In this document: piece by piece, positions 7,728 to 16,443 of the stretch
Layout: every line of letters starts with the position of its first letter
Numbering within the stretch: the stretch's first letter is position 1
Assembly: GCF_028657195.3 (NCBI RefSeq)
Contig: NZ_JANCPR020000034.1
Location: 1-64,000 of the forward strand
Origin: Streptomyces iconiensis
GTDB lineage: Bacteria; Actinomycetota; Actinomycetes; Streptomycetales; Streptomycetaceae
Direction: 5' to 3'
DNA: 64,000 nt
Notes under the pieces: generated by a model
Databases searched by the model: none
Told to the model about the DNA's origin: nothing
What the model saw: only the letters and a program-made list of their open reading frames with translations
Position numbers and translations under genes: made by a program

Positions 7728-8883
7728 CGAACCTCTCGTTCTCGGCATCGAGACCTCCTGCGACGAGACCGGCGTCGGCATCGTCCGGGGCCACACCCTG
7801 CTGGCCGACGCGATCGCCTCCAGCGTGGACACACACGCGCGCTTCGGCGGCGTCGTGCCGGAGATCGCCAGCCGGGCGCACCTGGAAGCGATGGTGCCGA
7901 CGATCCAGCGCGCCCTGAAGGAAGCCGGGATCGCCGCGTCGGACCTGGACGGCGTCGCTGTCACGGCGGGTCCGGGGCTCGCCGGCGCGCTGCTCGTGGG
8001 CGTCTCGGCTGCCAAGGCGTACGCGTACGCGCTGGGCAAGCCGCTCTACGGGGTCAACCACCTGGCCTCGCACATCTGCGTCGACCAGCTCGAACACGGC
8101 GCGCTTCCGGAGCCGACCATGGCGCTGCTCGTCTCCGGGGGGCACTCCTCGCTGCTGCTCGCGCCCGACATCACCTCCGACGTACGGCCGCTGGGCTCGA
8201 CGATCGACGACGCGGCGGGCGAGGCGTTCGACAAGGTCGCGCGCGTGCTGCACCTCGGCTTCCCCGGCGGCCCGGTCATCGACAGGTACGCGAAGGAGGG
8301 CGACCCCGCGGCCATCGCGTTCCCCCGCGGGCTGACGGGTCCGCGTGACGCGCCGTACGACTTCTCCTTCTCGGGGCTCAAGACCGCGGTGGCCCGCTGG
8401 ATCGAGGCCAGGCGGAAGGCCGGCGAGGAGGTGCCCGTCGCCGATGTGTCCGCCTCCTTCCAGGAGGCGGTGACCGACGTGCTCACCCGCAAGGCGATCC
8501 GCGCCTGCAAGGACGAGGGCGTCGACCACCTCATGATCGGTGGCGGCGTCGCGGCGAACTCGCGGCTGCGCGCCATGGCGGAGGAACGGTGCGCGGCTGC
8601 CGGTATCACCCTGCGGGTGCCGCGCCCGAAGCTGTGCACGGACAACGGCGCCATGGTGGCCGCACTCGGTACGGAGATGGTCGCGCGCAACCGCGCACCC
8701 TCGGACTGGGACCTGCCGGCGGACTCCTCGCTCCCGGTGACGGAACCACACGTTCCGGGCGAGGCACACGGCCCCCACTCCCATGGGTCCGGCGACCACG
8801 CACATGAGCACGACCACGACCATGCCCACGCGCCTGACCATGACCATGTGCACGAGCTGAGCAGGAAGAACCTCTACGCCTGA
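7720..8883 (+). CDS. tsaD: tRNA t6A37 threonylcarbamoyltransferase TsaD with a His-rich tail
   Basis: Catalytic subunit that transfers threonylcarbamoyl to tRNA A37. A 387-residue ASKHA protein starting at ATG 7720, inside the last codons of rimI. The SCDETG N-terminal motif and the metal-binding HxxxH (HLASH) are intact, as are SGGHSS and GGGVAANSRLR. The normal protein ends at about residue 340. Here residues 344-380 form a tail with 13 histidines in 37 residues, alternating with Asp, Ala and Gly, which could bind nickel or zinc. The stop overlaps the next gene's start as TGATG. Confidence 0.96.
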   Translation: MADEPLVLGIETSCDETGVGIVRGHTLLADAIASSVDTHARFGGVVPEIASRAHLEAMVPTIQRALKEAGIAASDLDGVAVTAGPGLAGALLVGVSAAKAYAYALGKPLYGVNHLASHICVDQLEHGALPEPTMALLVSGGHSSLLLAPDITSDVRPLGSTIDDAAGEAFDKVARVLHLGFPGGPVIDRYAKEGDPAAIAFPRGLTGPRDAPYDFSFSGLKTAVARWIEARRKAGEEVPVADVSASFQEAVTDVLTRKAIRACKDEGVDHLMIGGGVAANSRLRAMAEERCAAAGITLRVPRPKLCTDNGAMVAALGTEMVARNRAPSDWDLPADSSLPVTEPHVPGEAHGPHSHGSGDHAHEHDHDHAHAPDHDHVHELSRKNLYA

Positions 8884-9134
8884 TGCCGACCGTAGCCCTC
8901 ATGTGGGAGGCCAAGGCGGCGCCCGGCCGTGCCCCCGAACTCCTCGACTGGGCGCGCGCCCAGACCCTCGCCGCCGATCCTGAACGCCGCGAGCACTTCA
9001 CGGCGCCCGGCGAACGCGTCCTCGTCATCACCTGGTGGGCGGGCGGCTACGACGCCGATGTGCCCGAACTCCCGGACCCGGCCGGGGACTTGATCGCCAG
9101 GCCGGTGCACAGGTGGCGGTTCGAACGCGTGTGA
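8883..9134 (+). CDS. Small hypothetical protein translationally coupled to tsaD
   Basis: An 83-residue soluble protein with two tryptophans in an ITWWAGG strand and a length consistent with a dimeric alpha-beta barrel (ABM-like) fold, although I do not recognise the family with confidence. It starts at the ATG that overlaps the tsaD stop codon, so it is almost certainly translated with tsaD. A role linked to t6A synthesis is suggested only by this coupling. Confidence 0.75.
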   Translation: MPTVALMWEAKAAPGRAPELLDWARAQTLAADPERREHFTAPGERVLVITWWAGGYDADVPELPDPAGDLIARPVHRWRFERV

Positions 9135-9290
9135 GGCGGCGAGGCGCCCGCTGGCGCCCCAGGTGCCGTACGCCCCAACTGTGGCCGCTGCGCGCGGAGT
9201 TCTGCGGACATACGGCCTGGTTTCCGGGCGAGGGTGCTGATTTACTCCTCGCGCCGGGACCGGCGGTGGGCGAGCGGGAGGGGCGGGGCG

Positions 9291-10703
9291 ATGAGCTTGA
9301 GGGGTACTCGGGTACGGGGGAGCCAGGCGTGGGTGGCCGCGGCGATCGTCGTAGGGGCACTGGTGGCGGGCGCTGTACCGGGGCAGGCGAGCCCGCGCGC
9401 GGGAGCACACGGGGAGCGCGGTCCCCACGCGACGCCCCCGTTGCCCCACCCATTGACCCACCCGCTGATCCATCCGGCCGGTCACCCCGCGACGCCCCCG
9501 TCCGCGCACCCCGCCGCACAGGCAGCCATGGAGGCGGCCGTGAAGCGCGGCGTGCCGGGCGCGATCGGCCGCATCGAGGCGAGCAGGGGCACCGAGGCCG
9601 GCGCAGGCACCGAGCTGAGCGGGCGTATCGGAGCGAGCGGGCGTATCGGAGCGAGCGGGCGTATCGAGGCGAACGTGGCGCACGGGGCCCGCGCGAACCC
9701 CGCTGACGGTGCCCACGCGTGGAAGGGGACGGCGGGGGTCGCCGACCTGGCGAAGGGCACGCCCAGGAACCCGCACGATCACTTCCGTATCGGCAGCGTC
9801 TCCAAGACGTTCCTGGCCACGGTCGTGCTCCAGTTGGAGAACGAGGGGAAGCTGAGCCTGGACGACACCGTGGAGAAGTGGCTGCCCGGACTCGTCGTCG
9901 GGAACGGCAACGACGGCAGCAGGATCACGGTGCGCCAGCTCCTCCAGCACACGAGCGGCCTCTACGACTACCCGTACGACCCGGACTTCGACGCGGTCTA
10001 CGGCACCGACGCGTTCCTGGAACACCGCTACGAGAGCTGGGCACCTGAGGCCGTCGTCGGTGTCGCCATGAAGCACCCGCCCGAGTTCGCACCCGGTACG
10101 AGCTGGAAGTACAGCAACACCAACTACGTTCTCGCCTCACTGATCGTCGACAAGGCCGCAGGCCGGTCGTACGCGCGGGAGATCGAGCGCCGCGTCCTCA
10201 AGCCGCTCAAGCTGCACGGCACTTCGCTCCCCGGTACGAAGCCGGGGCTGCCCGCACCGCACAGCCGGGGCTACGTCCGCTTCACGCCGGACGCCGCGCC
10301 CCTCGACGTCACCGGACTCAACCCCTCATGGGCGCGCGGCGCGGGCGACATGATCTCCACGGCGCGCGACCTCAACCGCTTCTACGACGCGCTGCTCGGA
10401 GGAAAGCTGCTGCCCCAGCGGCAGTTGGCGAAGATGCTGCGCACCGTGCCGACCGGTGACACGAGAACGCCGCGGGTGGCCTACGGACTGGGCGTTTTCG
10501 TCTACCGGTTCTCCTGCGGTGTCGAGGCATGGGGCCACGGAGGCGGCATCCACGGCTCCGCCTCCTTCGTGGGCACGACCCGTGGCATGAAGAACGCGGC
10601 CGGACGGCACGGGAACCCTCCGCGCACGATGGCGTTCCACTACAACGTCGCCGGGGGGAGCAGCCCCCACGAGGTCGCGGACGCCGAGTTCTGCGCGCGG
10701 TAG
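9291..10703 (+). CDS. Secreted serine hydrolase of the beta-lactamase / D-Ala-D-Ala carboxypeptidase family
   Basis: A 470-residue exported protein. ATG 9291 gives a good signal peptide (charged start, then AWVAAAIVVGALVAGAVPGQA). After a His/Pro-rich stretch come the class C beta-lactamase-fold motifs: SVSK (the SxxK nucleophile motif), YSN in WKYSNTNYVLA, and HGGG near the C-terminus. This suits a DD-peptidase or esterase rather than a true beta-lactamase. Residues 110-125 contain a tandem GRIGAS repeat encoded by an 18-bp repeat in the DNA (9617-9669), inserted in the N-terminal region before the catalytic domain. Upstream of the start the ribosome site is GGGGCGGGGCG. Confidence 0.88.
   Translation: MSLRGTRVRGSQAWVAAAIVVGALVAGAVPGQASPRAGAHGERGPHATPPLPHPLTHPLIHPAGHPATPPSAHPAAQAAMEAAVKRGVPGAIGRIEASRGTEAGAGTELSGRIGASGRIGASGRIEANVAHGARANPADGAHAWKGTAGVADLAKGTPRNPHDHFRIGSVSKTFLATVVLQLENEGKLSLDDTVEKWLPGLVVGNGNDGSRITVRQLLQHTSGLYDYPYDPDFDAVYGTDAFLEHRYESWAPEAVVGVAMKHPPEFAPGTSWKYSNTNYVLASLIVDKAAGRSYAREIERRVLKPLKLHGTSLPGTKPGLPAPHSRGYVRFTPDAAPLDVTGLNPSWARGAGDMISTARDLNRFYDALLGGKLLPQRQLAKMLRTVPTGDTRTPRVAYGLGVFVYRFSCGVEAWGHGGGIHGSASFVGTTRGMKNAAGRHGNPPRTMAFHYNVAGGSSPHEVADAEFCAR
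9617..9669 (+). repeat. Three 18-bp tandem repeats inside the hydrolase gene
   Basis: Units begin at 9617, 9635 and 9653 with sequence GAGCGGGCGTATCGGAGC; the third is partial. They encode SGRIGA-type hexapeptides in frame, so copy-number change would not shift the reading frame. Confidence 0.85.
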
Positions 10704-10817
10704 CTCCGTAGAGCGACAGCGCTGCGACACGGGGCCCCGCAGCGCTGTGGCCCCGTAGCGCGCACGGCTGCGCGGAGCCTGGCTGCACTCACCCTGTGTC
10801 ACCCGGCAGGATGGGGT

Positions 10818-13313
10818 GTGCAGGTACGCACGATCGGGGACAGCCGGGGGGCCGTGATGCGCAGCCAGAGATCCGCACCGCGAACGGGTCCCGGGAGACG
10901 GCCCGCGCAGGTCTTCGTCACCCCGCGGCGGCACATACGGCAGCACACACGGCGGCCCCAGGCGGCGCCACCGGCAGCCGTACGGGCCCACGTCGCAGGG
11001 GCCGCCACCCCGCGGACTGCCGTCGAACGGTTTCTGGCCGCTCGGGCCCTGACCGTTCGGACCTCGGCCGTCCTGCTGCTCACGGCACTGGCAGCGCTCG
11101 CATCCGTACTCGCGTCGGCACCGCCCGCGACCGCAGGAGACGCGGGCGGCGGGGTACGGGACGCGCGCGGCAGCGTCACGTCAGCGAAGAGCGCCGAGGG
11201 CAGGGCCGACGGCGGGTCCGAGGGCAGGACCGACGGCAAGGCGCAGGGCAAGGCGGCGGGCAAGGCGGAGGACGGCAGGACGGACACCCCGGCCGCCTAC
11301 CTCGCCGAGAGGCTCCGCGAGAACCCCGTCTACCTCTCCGACCAGTTCCCCCGCACGAACCCCCTCTCCTCGGCACCCAGGTTCGCCGAGCAGGCAAGGC
11401 GCACGGGTGTGCCCACGTACGTCCTCATCGTCCCCCGGGAGGCGGTCGACGTCGCGGACGGCGAGGAACTCCTGGCCGCCGTGCACGACAGGCTCGGCAA
11501 GAAGGGGCTCTACATACTGCTGGACGGCACAGGGGCCGCGCCCTTCGTCTCCACCTTCGGAGTGGACGTGCCCGCTGAGGACGCGGCGACGGCCACCCAG
11601 TTCGAACTTCCCTACGACGCGGGCACATTGCTCACCCTCACCCACTTCGTCGAGGCCCTGCGCTCCGACGACGTGGCCGAACGGGCCCGCGAGGCGCTCG
11701 ACTCCGGCATCGACGGATCCGAACCCGACGACCTCTACACCGACCCCAGCGAACGCGAGGACCAGAGCACCGCCACGGGGTTCCTGCTCACCTGCGTGCC
11801 GCTGCTCCTCCTGGGCACGGGGCTGTACGTGGGGCGCAGGCGCGGTGGCATGGGTCCTGGGCCCGCGCTCGTCGGCTCCGTCGCGGCGGGAGCGGCCGTC
11901 CTCATCGGCGTCGGCGCCCTGTTCGTACACGACGACACCCGCTCCGACGGCGACCCGCTGCCCACGGCAGCCGATATGAACGCCAGAACGGAACGTGTGG
12001 CCGACGGGCTGCGCGAAAGCCCCCTCTACACCGACCCGCTGACATCCGGCGCGCTGACGCCCCGGCAGCGCGCCGCACTGACCGCACGCGCCGAACGGCT
12101 CGCCGTACCGGTCTACACCGCCGTCGTTCCCCTGGCGCCCGAGGACGAGTCGTCGGGACACGGCGACCGGCTGGCACAGCGGCTGCACAAGCGGCTCGGC
12201 AAGGACGGCGTGTACGTCGTCGCGGGTACGCGGCCCTCCGAGGGCATGGAGATCGTCAACTACGGGGGCAAGGCCGACAGCAGCGACCTCTACCGCTCCA
12301 CCGACAAGCTGCGCCTCGGCTCCGCCGGCGGGGACACCGGCGGCAGCGGGGAGGGCGGGGAGGGTGAAGGTGCGGGAGAGGGCGGCGACTCCGGGCTCTA
12401 CGAGCGGCTCGACGAGGTACTGGACCACGTCGAGGACGCACGCGCCTCCCGGCCCGGCGAGCCGTTCCTTCCGCCGCTGTCCGTGGAGGACCCCGTCGAG
12501 GAGGACGCGCTGCCGCCGCTGTACTCCGGACAGATGATCGGCGGCGCCGTTCTGGGCGCCTTCGGCGCGGCTGCCGGTACCGGCCTGGTCGCGGCGGGGT
12601 TCGGTATCGGGCGGCGCACGGGGCTCGTAGGAGCGCCTGTCTCCCGCGTCCGGGAGGTGGTGCGGCTGGCGGGCGCCGACCCGCTGAGCGCCACCCCCGA
12701 TGTACCCCAGCGCCCCTCCAGCAGCTGGCTGCGCAGAACCGCGCGGCGCGAACTGGACGAGCTGAACGAGGAGTTCACGCACACCGCCGAGACGGTCTCC
12801 GACCAGGTGCGGGGCCGCGCGTGGGAGTGCCTGGACGCGGCGACCCTGCTCCTCGACCAGGAGGGTGACAGCCGCGTCGACGCGGACGCCGACGCGCCCA
12901 CGCTCGCAGCCGGCCTCGCGCTGATACGTGCGGGCAGCGCCGCGCTGCGCGACCGGACGTGGGCCTTCCCCGTCGAGATGCGCCTGTGCGTCCTCAACCC
13001 GCTGCACGGCCAGGCCGTGAGCAACAGGAAGCTGAAGTTCCCCGGAGAGGACGGCCGCCCCCGCGCGCGCCCCGTCTGCGCCGGGTGCGCAGCGGCGCTG
13101 TCGGCACCCGAGGTCACCCGCGCGAAGGCCCAACGGGGCGTCATCGGGACCCGGTTGCTGCGGCTGCGCGTCCCCGGCGGCGGTTCGGGCGCGTACGAAC
13201 CCTACGACCGCCTGCCAGGACCGCTCGCCGCCACCGACGGCACCGGCGCACGCGCCGGGCTCACCTCCGACCAACTCGTCCGCCGTGTACGGGAGCAGCT
13301 AGGTGTCCACTGA
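10818..13313 (+). CDS. Unassigned membrane protein with two extracytoplasmic modules and a Cys motif (paralogue A)
   Basis: An 831-residue protein that I cannot assign to a family. Read from the sequence: an N-terminal Arg-rich tail and signal anchor (about 80-103); a first outside module (about 155-300) beginning LRENPVY; two membrane helices (about 316-335 and 350-371); a second outside module beginning LRESPLYTDP (about 392-500); a Gly/Glu-rich linker; a third helix (about 575-600); and a cytoplasmic C-terminal domain with LCVLNPLHGQA and, 40 residues on, CAGCAAA. The modules are related to each other and to the next gene, and distantly recall the TPM fold. GTG 10818 is used; ATG 10857 is an alternative. 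Its end overlaps the next gene. Confidence 0.8.
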   Translation: MQVRTIGDSRGAVMRSQRSAPRTGPGRRPAQVFVTPRRHIRQHTRRPQAAPPAAVRAHVAGAATPRTAVERFLAARALTVRTSAVLLLTALAALASVLASAPPATAGDAGGGVRDARGSVTSAKSAEGRADGGSEGRTDGKAQGKAAGKAEDGRTDTPAAYLAERLRENPVYLSDQFPRTNPLSSAPRFAEQARRTGVPTYVLIVPREAVDVADGEELLAAVHDRLGKKGLYILLDGTGAAPFVSTFGVDVPAEDAATATQFELPYDAGTLLTLTHFVEALRSDDVAERAREALDSGIDGSEPDDLYTDPSEREDQSTATGFLLTCVPLLLLGTGLYVGRRRGGMGPGPALVGSVAAGAAVLIGVGALFVHDDTRSDGDPLPTAADMNARTERVADGLRESPLYTDPLTSGALTPRQRAALTARAERLAVPVYTAVVPLAPEDESSGHGDRLAQRLHKRLGKDGVYVVAGTRPSEGMEIVNYGGKADSSDLYRSTDKLRLGSAGGDTGGSGEGGEGEGAGEGGDSGLYERLDEVLDHVEDARASRPGEPFLPPLSVEDPVEEDALPPLYSGQMIGGAVLGAFGAAAGTGLVAAGFGIGRRTGLVGAPVSRVREVVRLAGADPLSATPDVPQRPSSSWLRRTARRELDELNEEFTHTAETVSDQVRGRAWECLDAATLLLDQEGDSRVDADADAPTLAAGLALIRAGSAALRDRTWAFPVEMRLCVLNPLHGQAVSNRKLKFPGEDGRPRARPVCAGCAAALSAPEVTRAKAQRGVIGTRLLRLRVPGGGSGAYEPYDRLPGPLAATDGTGARAGLTSDQLVRRVREQLGVH

Positions 13314-14736
13314 GCCACGCGCCGGACTCGGCGCCCTCCTCGCCCCCTTCGCCCTTCTCGCAGCGCTGCTGCTGCTGCCCCTGTCCCAGGCACCCCCCGC
13401 CGAAGCCGCAACCGGGCACACCACACCGGCACCGGCCAAGGCCGCGGCGGCCGGGCACGCGGCGGCCGTCACAGCCCCCGGCAAGGCCAGCCCGGGTGAG
13501 AAGATCGCGCGCGGCCTGCGCAAGTCGCCCGTCTACGTCGACCCGGCGTACGCGGACGCGCTGCCGCCAGGTCAGCGCGGCAAGCTGGCCGCGAAGATCG
13601 AGAAGTCGGGCATCCCGATCCGGATCGTCGTCGTCCCGTACATCTCCGGGGACGCCTGGGACGGCGATCCCGGCAAGATGGCGGACGTGGTGCGCGACCG
13701 GCTGGGCGAGAGCAAGAAGCGCGAGGCGGTCTACATGACGCTCAGCGCGTCCGGCGGAGACTTTCTGAACGGCTATGAGTACCCCGGTAAGCGGCATCAG
13801 GCGTTCTGGGGCGTGGCCGCCGTCGGTCACCTGGACGACATGAAGGACAAGAGCCTGTACACGAGGTTCTCGCGCGCCATCGAGATCGTGGAGGCGGGCA
13901 ACGGGGACAAGGTGTACGAGGAGGCCACCAAGGACCTCGGCGACGCACCGTCCCGTGGCACCCTCGGGGGCGGTCTCTCCCCGCTCCTGATCACCGCGCT
14001 GGTGGTGGCCGGGCTCGCCGTGCTGCTCGCCGCCGCGCTGCTCGTCCGCTTCCTGCGGCACCGCTCCCGCACCTCCGTGCGCGTGCCCTTCACCTCGCCG
14101 CGCTCCGTGTTCGCCACGGCGCGTGAGGCCGACGAACGCGACCTGCGCGTGCGTGCCCAGCACGAAGTGGTGACCCTCGGCGAGGAACTGAGCGCACTGG
14201 AGTCCTCAGCGGCGCACGATCAGGCCGCGCTCCAACTCGCCCTCGACGCCTACGCGGCAGCGGGCACCGTGCTCGACGCGGCCGACGGCGTCCCCGACCT
14301 CGCGGGCGTCCTCGCGCTCGTGCACGAGAGCCGCCAGGCGCTCACCCGTGCCACCCGAGCCACCCGCGGTGCGAAGGGCAACCAGGGCGGCAGGAACCGC
14401 AGAAAGGCCAGGAGGGACGCCCAGCTGCCCCTGTGCTTCTTCCACCCGCTGCACGGCCCCGCCAGGGAACGGATCCGCTGGCGCCCCCTGGGCCGCCGCG
14501 ACTCCCTGGACGTGGCCGCCTGCGAGACGTGCGCAGCCGCCGTCGCGAGTCACCGCGCCCCCGAGGTCCTCACGGCGGCCCAAGAGGGCCGTACCGTCCC
14601 GTACTTCGAGATACCGGCCGAGCGCAGCCTGTGGGCCGCCACCGGATACGGCTCACTCGGCGAGGGCACCCTGACCGAGCGCGTCGCGCGCGGTGACTTC
14701 TCGCGCGCCCGGGAGGCTCAGGAGGCGGCCGGCTGA
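13303..14736 (+). CDS. Unassigned membrane protein, paralogue B of the preceding gene
   Basis: A 477-residue protein whose GTG start lies 11 bases inside the 3' end of paralogue A, so the two are coupled. It has a signal peptide (about 8-36), one outside module starting LRKSPVYVDP (about 66-205), one transmembrane helix (about 225-246), and a cytoplasmic domain with a helical segment followed by LCFFHPLHGPA and then CETCAAAVASHRAPEV. The spacing of the single Cys, the PLHG turn and the later CxxC matches paralogue A (LCVLNPLHGQA, CAGCAAALSAPEV), which suggests a metal or redox site facing the cytoplasm. The 3' end overlaps the convergent methyltransferase gene by 19 bases. Function unknown. 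Confidence 0.82.
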   Translation: MSTEPRAGLGALLAPFALLAALLLLPLSQAPPAEAATGHTTPAPAKAAAAGHAAAVTAPGKASPGEKIARGLRKSPVYVDPAYADALPPGQRGKLAAKIEKSGIPIRIVVVPYISGDAWDGDPGKMADVVRDRLGESKKREAVYMTLSASGGDFLNGYEYPGKRHQAFWGVAAVGHLDDMKDKSLYTRFSRAIEIVEAGNGDKVYEEATKDLGDAPSRGTLGGGLSPLLITALVVAGLAVLLAAALLVRFLRHRSRTSVRVPFTSPRSVFATAREADERDLRVRAQHEVVTLGEELSALESSAAHDQAALQLALDAYAAAGTVLDAADGVPDLAGVLALVHESRQALTRATRATRGAKGNQGGRNRRKARRDAQLPLCFFHPLHGPARERIRWRPLGRRDSLDVAACETCAAAVASHRAPEVLTAAQEGRTVPYFEIPAERSLWAATGYGSLGEGTLTERVARGDFSRAREAQEAAG

Positions 14737-15923
14737 CGCAGCGGGCGCCCCAGCAGCATGCTCGGGGCGCCGGCGACCCGCGTGAGGAAGACGGTGCACG
14801 CCTCACCCCCGGCCCGGGGCTCCAACTTCAGCTTCCTGCGCAGCTCCTCGGGCTCAACGGCCGACCCCCGCTTCTTGACCGTGAGCACTCCGACTCCACG
14901 CTCCCGCAGCAGCGCACGCAGCTTCTTGACGTTGAAGGGCAGTACGTCCGTGATCTCGTACCCCGTCGCGTACGGCGTCACATGGGCGGCGTCCGCCGTC
15001 ACGTAGGCGATCGTCGGGTCGATGAGCCGCCCGCCCACCAGCGCCGCGACCTCGGCCACCAGGTGCGCGCGGATCACCGCGCCGTCCGGTTCGTAGAGGA
15101 ACCGCCCCACCGCCCCCACATCGGGGTCGGGCAGCCCCTGCCCGTGCAGGGTGTCCCCCGCGGGAAGGAGCGTCGCGCGCACGGCGCCGGGCCGGGGCTC
15201 CCCCTTTCCGGTGAACCACAGCACGGCTTCCTTCACGTCACCGCCGTCCGAGACCCACTCCGCCTCTGCTTCGTCCGGCACGGCCTCGTGCGGGATGCCA
15301 GGAGCCACCTTGAGCGCACCGTACGGCGATGCGCGTGCCGCCTCCACGGCCCAGCTCAGCGGCGGCGAGTACGCCTCGGGATCGAAGATCCTGCCGCGCC
15401 CGCCGCGCCGTGCCGGGTCGGCGAACACCGCGTCCCAGCCCTCGGTACCGACCTCCGTCACATCGGCGCAGCGCACCTCGACCAGGTCCCCGAGTCCCAG
15501 CGCCGCCACGTTCGCTCGGGCCACGGCGCAGGTCAACGGGTCCCTGTCGACGGCCAGCACCCTGAGGCCCTCGCGCGCCAACGCGAGCGCGTCACCGCCG
15601 ATACCGCAGCACAGGTCGACGACCCCCCGTGCGCCCAGCGCCGCGAACCGCCGCGCCCGGTGCCTCGCCACGGGGGCGCGGGTCGCCTGCTCCACACCGT
15701 TCGGTGTGAAGTACATCCGCCGCGCGTCCTCAACGGGAAACTTCGCCGCCGCCCGCTGCCGCAACCGCGCCTGCGCGAGCGCGGCCGAGACGAGCCCCGC
15801 CGGATGCCGCTTCCGCAGCCGCGTCGCCACCGCGATCTCCCGCGAGGGCTCGTAGTCCCGCAGCTCCTCCAGAAGCGCCTGCCCCTCGTCATCCCTGAGC
15901 AGCGCAAACGTCTCAAGATCCAC
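14718..15923 (-). CDS. THUMP-like class I SAM-dependent methyltransferase
   Basis: A 401-residue predicted nucleic-acid methyltransferase. The SAM-binding motif VVDLCCGIGGDALALA is at about residues 100-115 and a catalytic-type FADPARR motif follows at about 168-174. The C-terminal part (DVLPFNVKKLRALL, VKKRG) matches the THUMP-like domain found in actinobacterial proteins of this kind. GTG 15923 is chosen because a GGGGGAG ribosome site precedes it and because upstream codons encode low-complexity Gly/Pro/Val sequence from a repeat region. Substrate unknown, probably RNA. Confidence 0.85.
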   Translation of the reverse strand: MDLETFALLRDDEGQALLEELRDYEPSREIAVATRLRKRHPAGLVSAALAQARLRQRAAAKFPVEDARRMYFTPNGVEQATRAPVARHRARRFAALGARGVVDLCCGIGGDALALAREGLRVLAVDRDPLTCAVARANVAALGLGDLVEVRCADVTEVGTEGWDAVFADPARRGGRGRIFDPEAYSPPLSWAVEAARASPYGALKVAPGIPHEAVPDEAEAEWVSDGGDVKEAVLWFTGKGEPRPGAVRATLLPAGDTLHGQGLPDPDVGAVGRFLYEPDGAVIRAHLVAEVAALVGGRLIDPTIAYVTADAAHVTPYATGYEITDVLPFNVKKLRALLRERGVGVLTVKKRGSAVEPEELRRKLKLEPRAGGEACTVFLTRVAGAPSMLLGRPLRQPAAS

Positions 15924-16019
15924 CCCCCGATTCTCCCCCGCCCCCCACCAGCCCCCAAGCCCACCCCACCCCAAGCCCGCCCTGAGGGCACCTCCCGGCC
16001 GGCGGCTGGGGAGGATTGC

Positions 16020-16250
16020 GGACGAGCGCGAGCGACAACCCCCGCGGCGGAAAACCGCAAACTCCCCGCAAGGAACAAGCGACAACCCAGCAGCGGGAGA
16101 CCCCACAACCCGCGGCAAGGACCCGACCCACAACTCCACAGCGGGGAACCCCGCAACCCCGTAGCGGGACCCCGCAACCGCGTAGCGGGAGCCCCGCAAA
16201 CCCCCGCAAGGGAACAAGCGTCCGCCCGCAGCGGGGACCCCAACACATCC
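16020..16250. repeat. Degenerate CGGGG/CCCCG tandem repeats upstream of groES
   Basis: A run of imperfect repeats of the type CCGCAACC(C/G)CGTAGCGGGA; the clearest copies are 16151-16169 and 16172-16190, with a 21-bp period. Each unit can pair with its neighbours through CCCCG and CGGGG. The stretch fills the 340-base gap between the methyltransferase start and the first CIRCE element. No gene is seen in it. Confidence 0.7.
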
Positions 16251-16266
16251 AGGAAAGCCGGTGCGG

Positions 16267-16293
16267 CTAGCACTCCGCTTGACCGAGTGCTAA
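16267..16293 (+). promoter_or_regulatory. CIRCE operator 1 (HrcA site)
   Basis: CTAGCACTC, nine bases, then GAGTGCTAA: only the first base differs from the consensus inverted repeat TTAGCACTC-N9-GAGTGCTAA. It overlaps the -35 element of the groES promoter, so HrcA binding here should block RNA polymerase until heat shock. Confidence 0.95.
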
Positions 16294-16307
16294 GCCAGGC
16301 ATAATGT
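16279..16307 (+). promoter_or_regulatory. Vegetative promoter of groES-groEL1
   Basis: TTGACC (16279-16284) and TAATGT (16302-16307) are separated by exactly 17 bases, a near-consensus housekeeping sigma-factor promoter. The start site would be near 16314, at the left edge of the second CIRCE-like repeat. Confidence 0.88.
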
Positions 16308-16312
16308 CGAGC

Positions 16313-16339
16313 CTGGCACTCTCCTCGTGGGAGTGCCAG
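16313..16339 (+). promoter_or_regulatory. CIRCE-like operator 2
   Basis: CTGGCACTC, nine bases (TCCTCGTGG), then GAGTGCCAG: a perfect inverted repeat with the CIRCE architecture and spacing, diverged at the outer positions. It starts at the predicted transcription start, so it would also form a hairpin at the 5' end of the mRNA. Confidence 0.82.
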
Positions 16340-16443
16340 CACTGCGCGACAGGCAGATCCGGCACCCGCGACGACGGATCTACCAGGTTGCCACCCCAGA
16401 CATATGCCCCAGTGATGAGATCTCCGAAGGGGGAGGTCGGATC

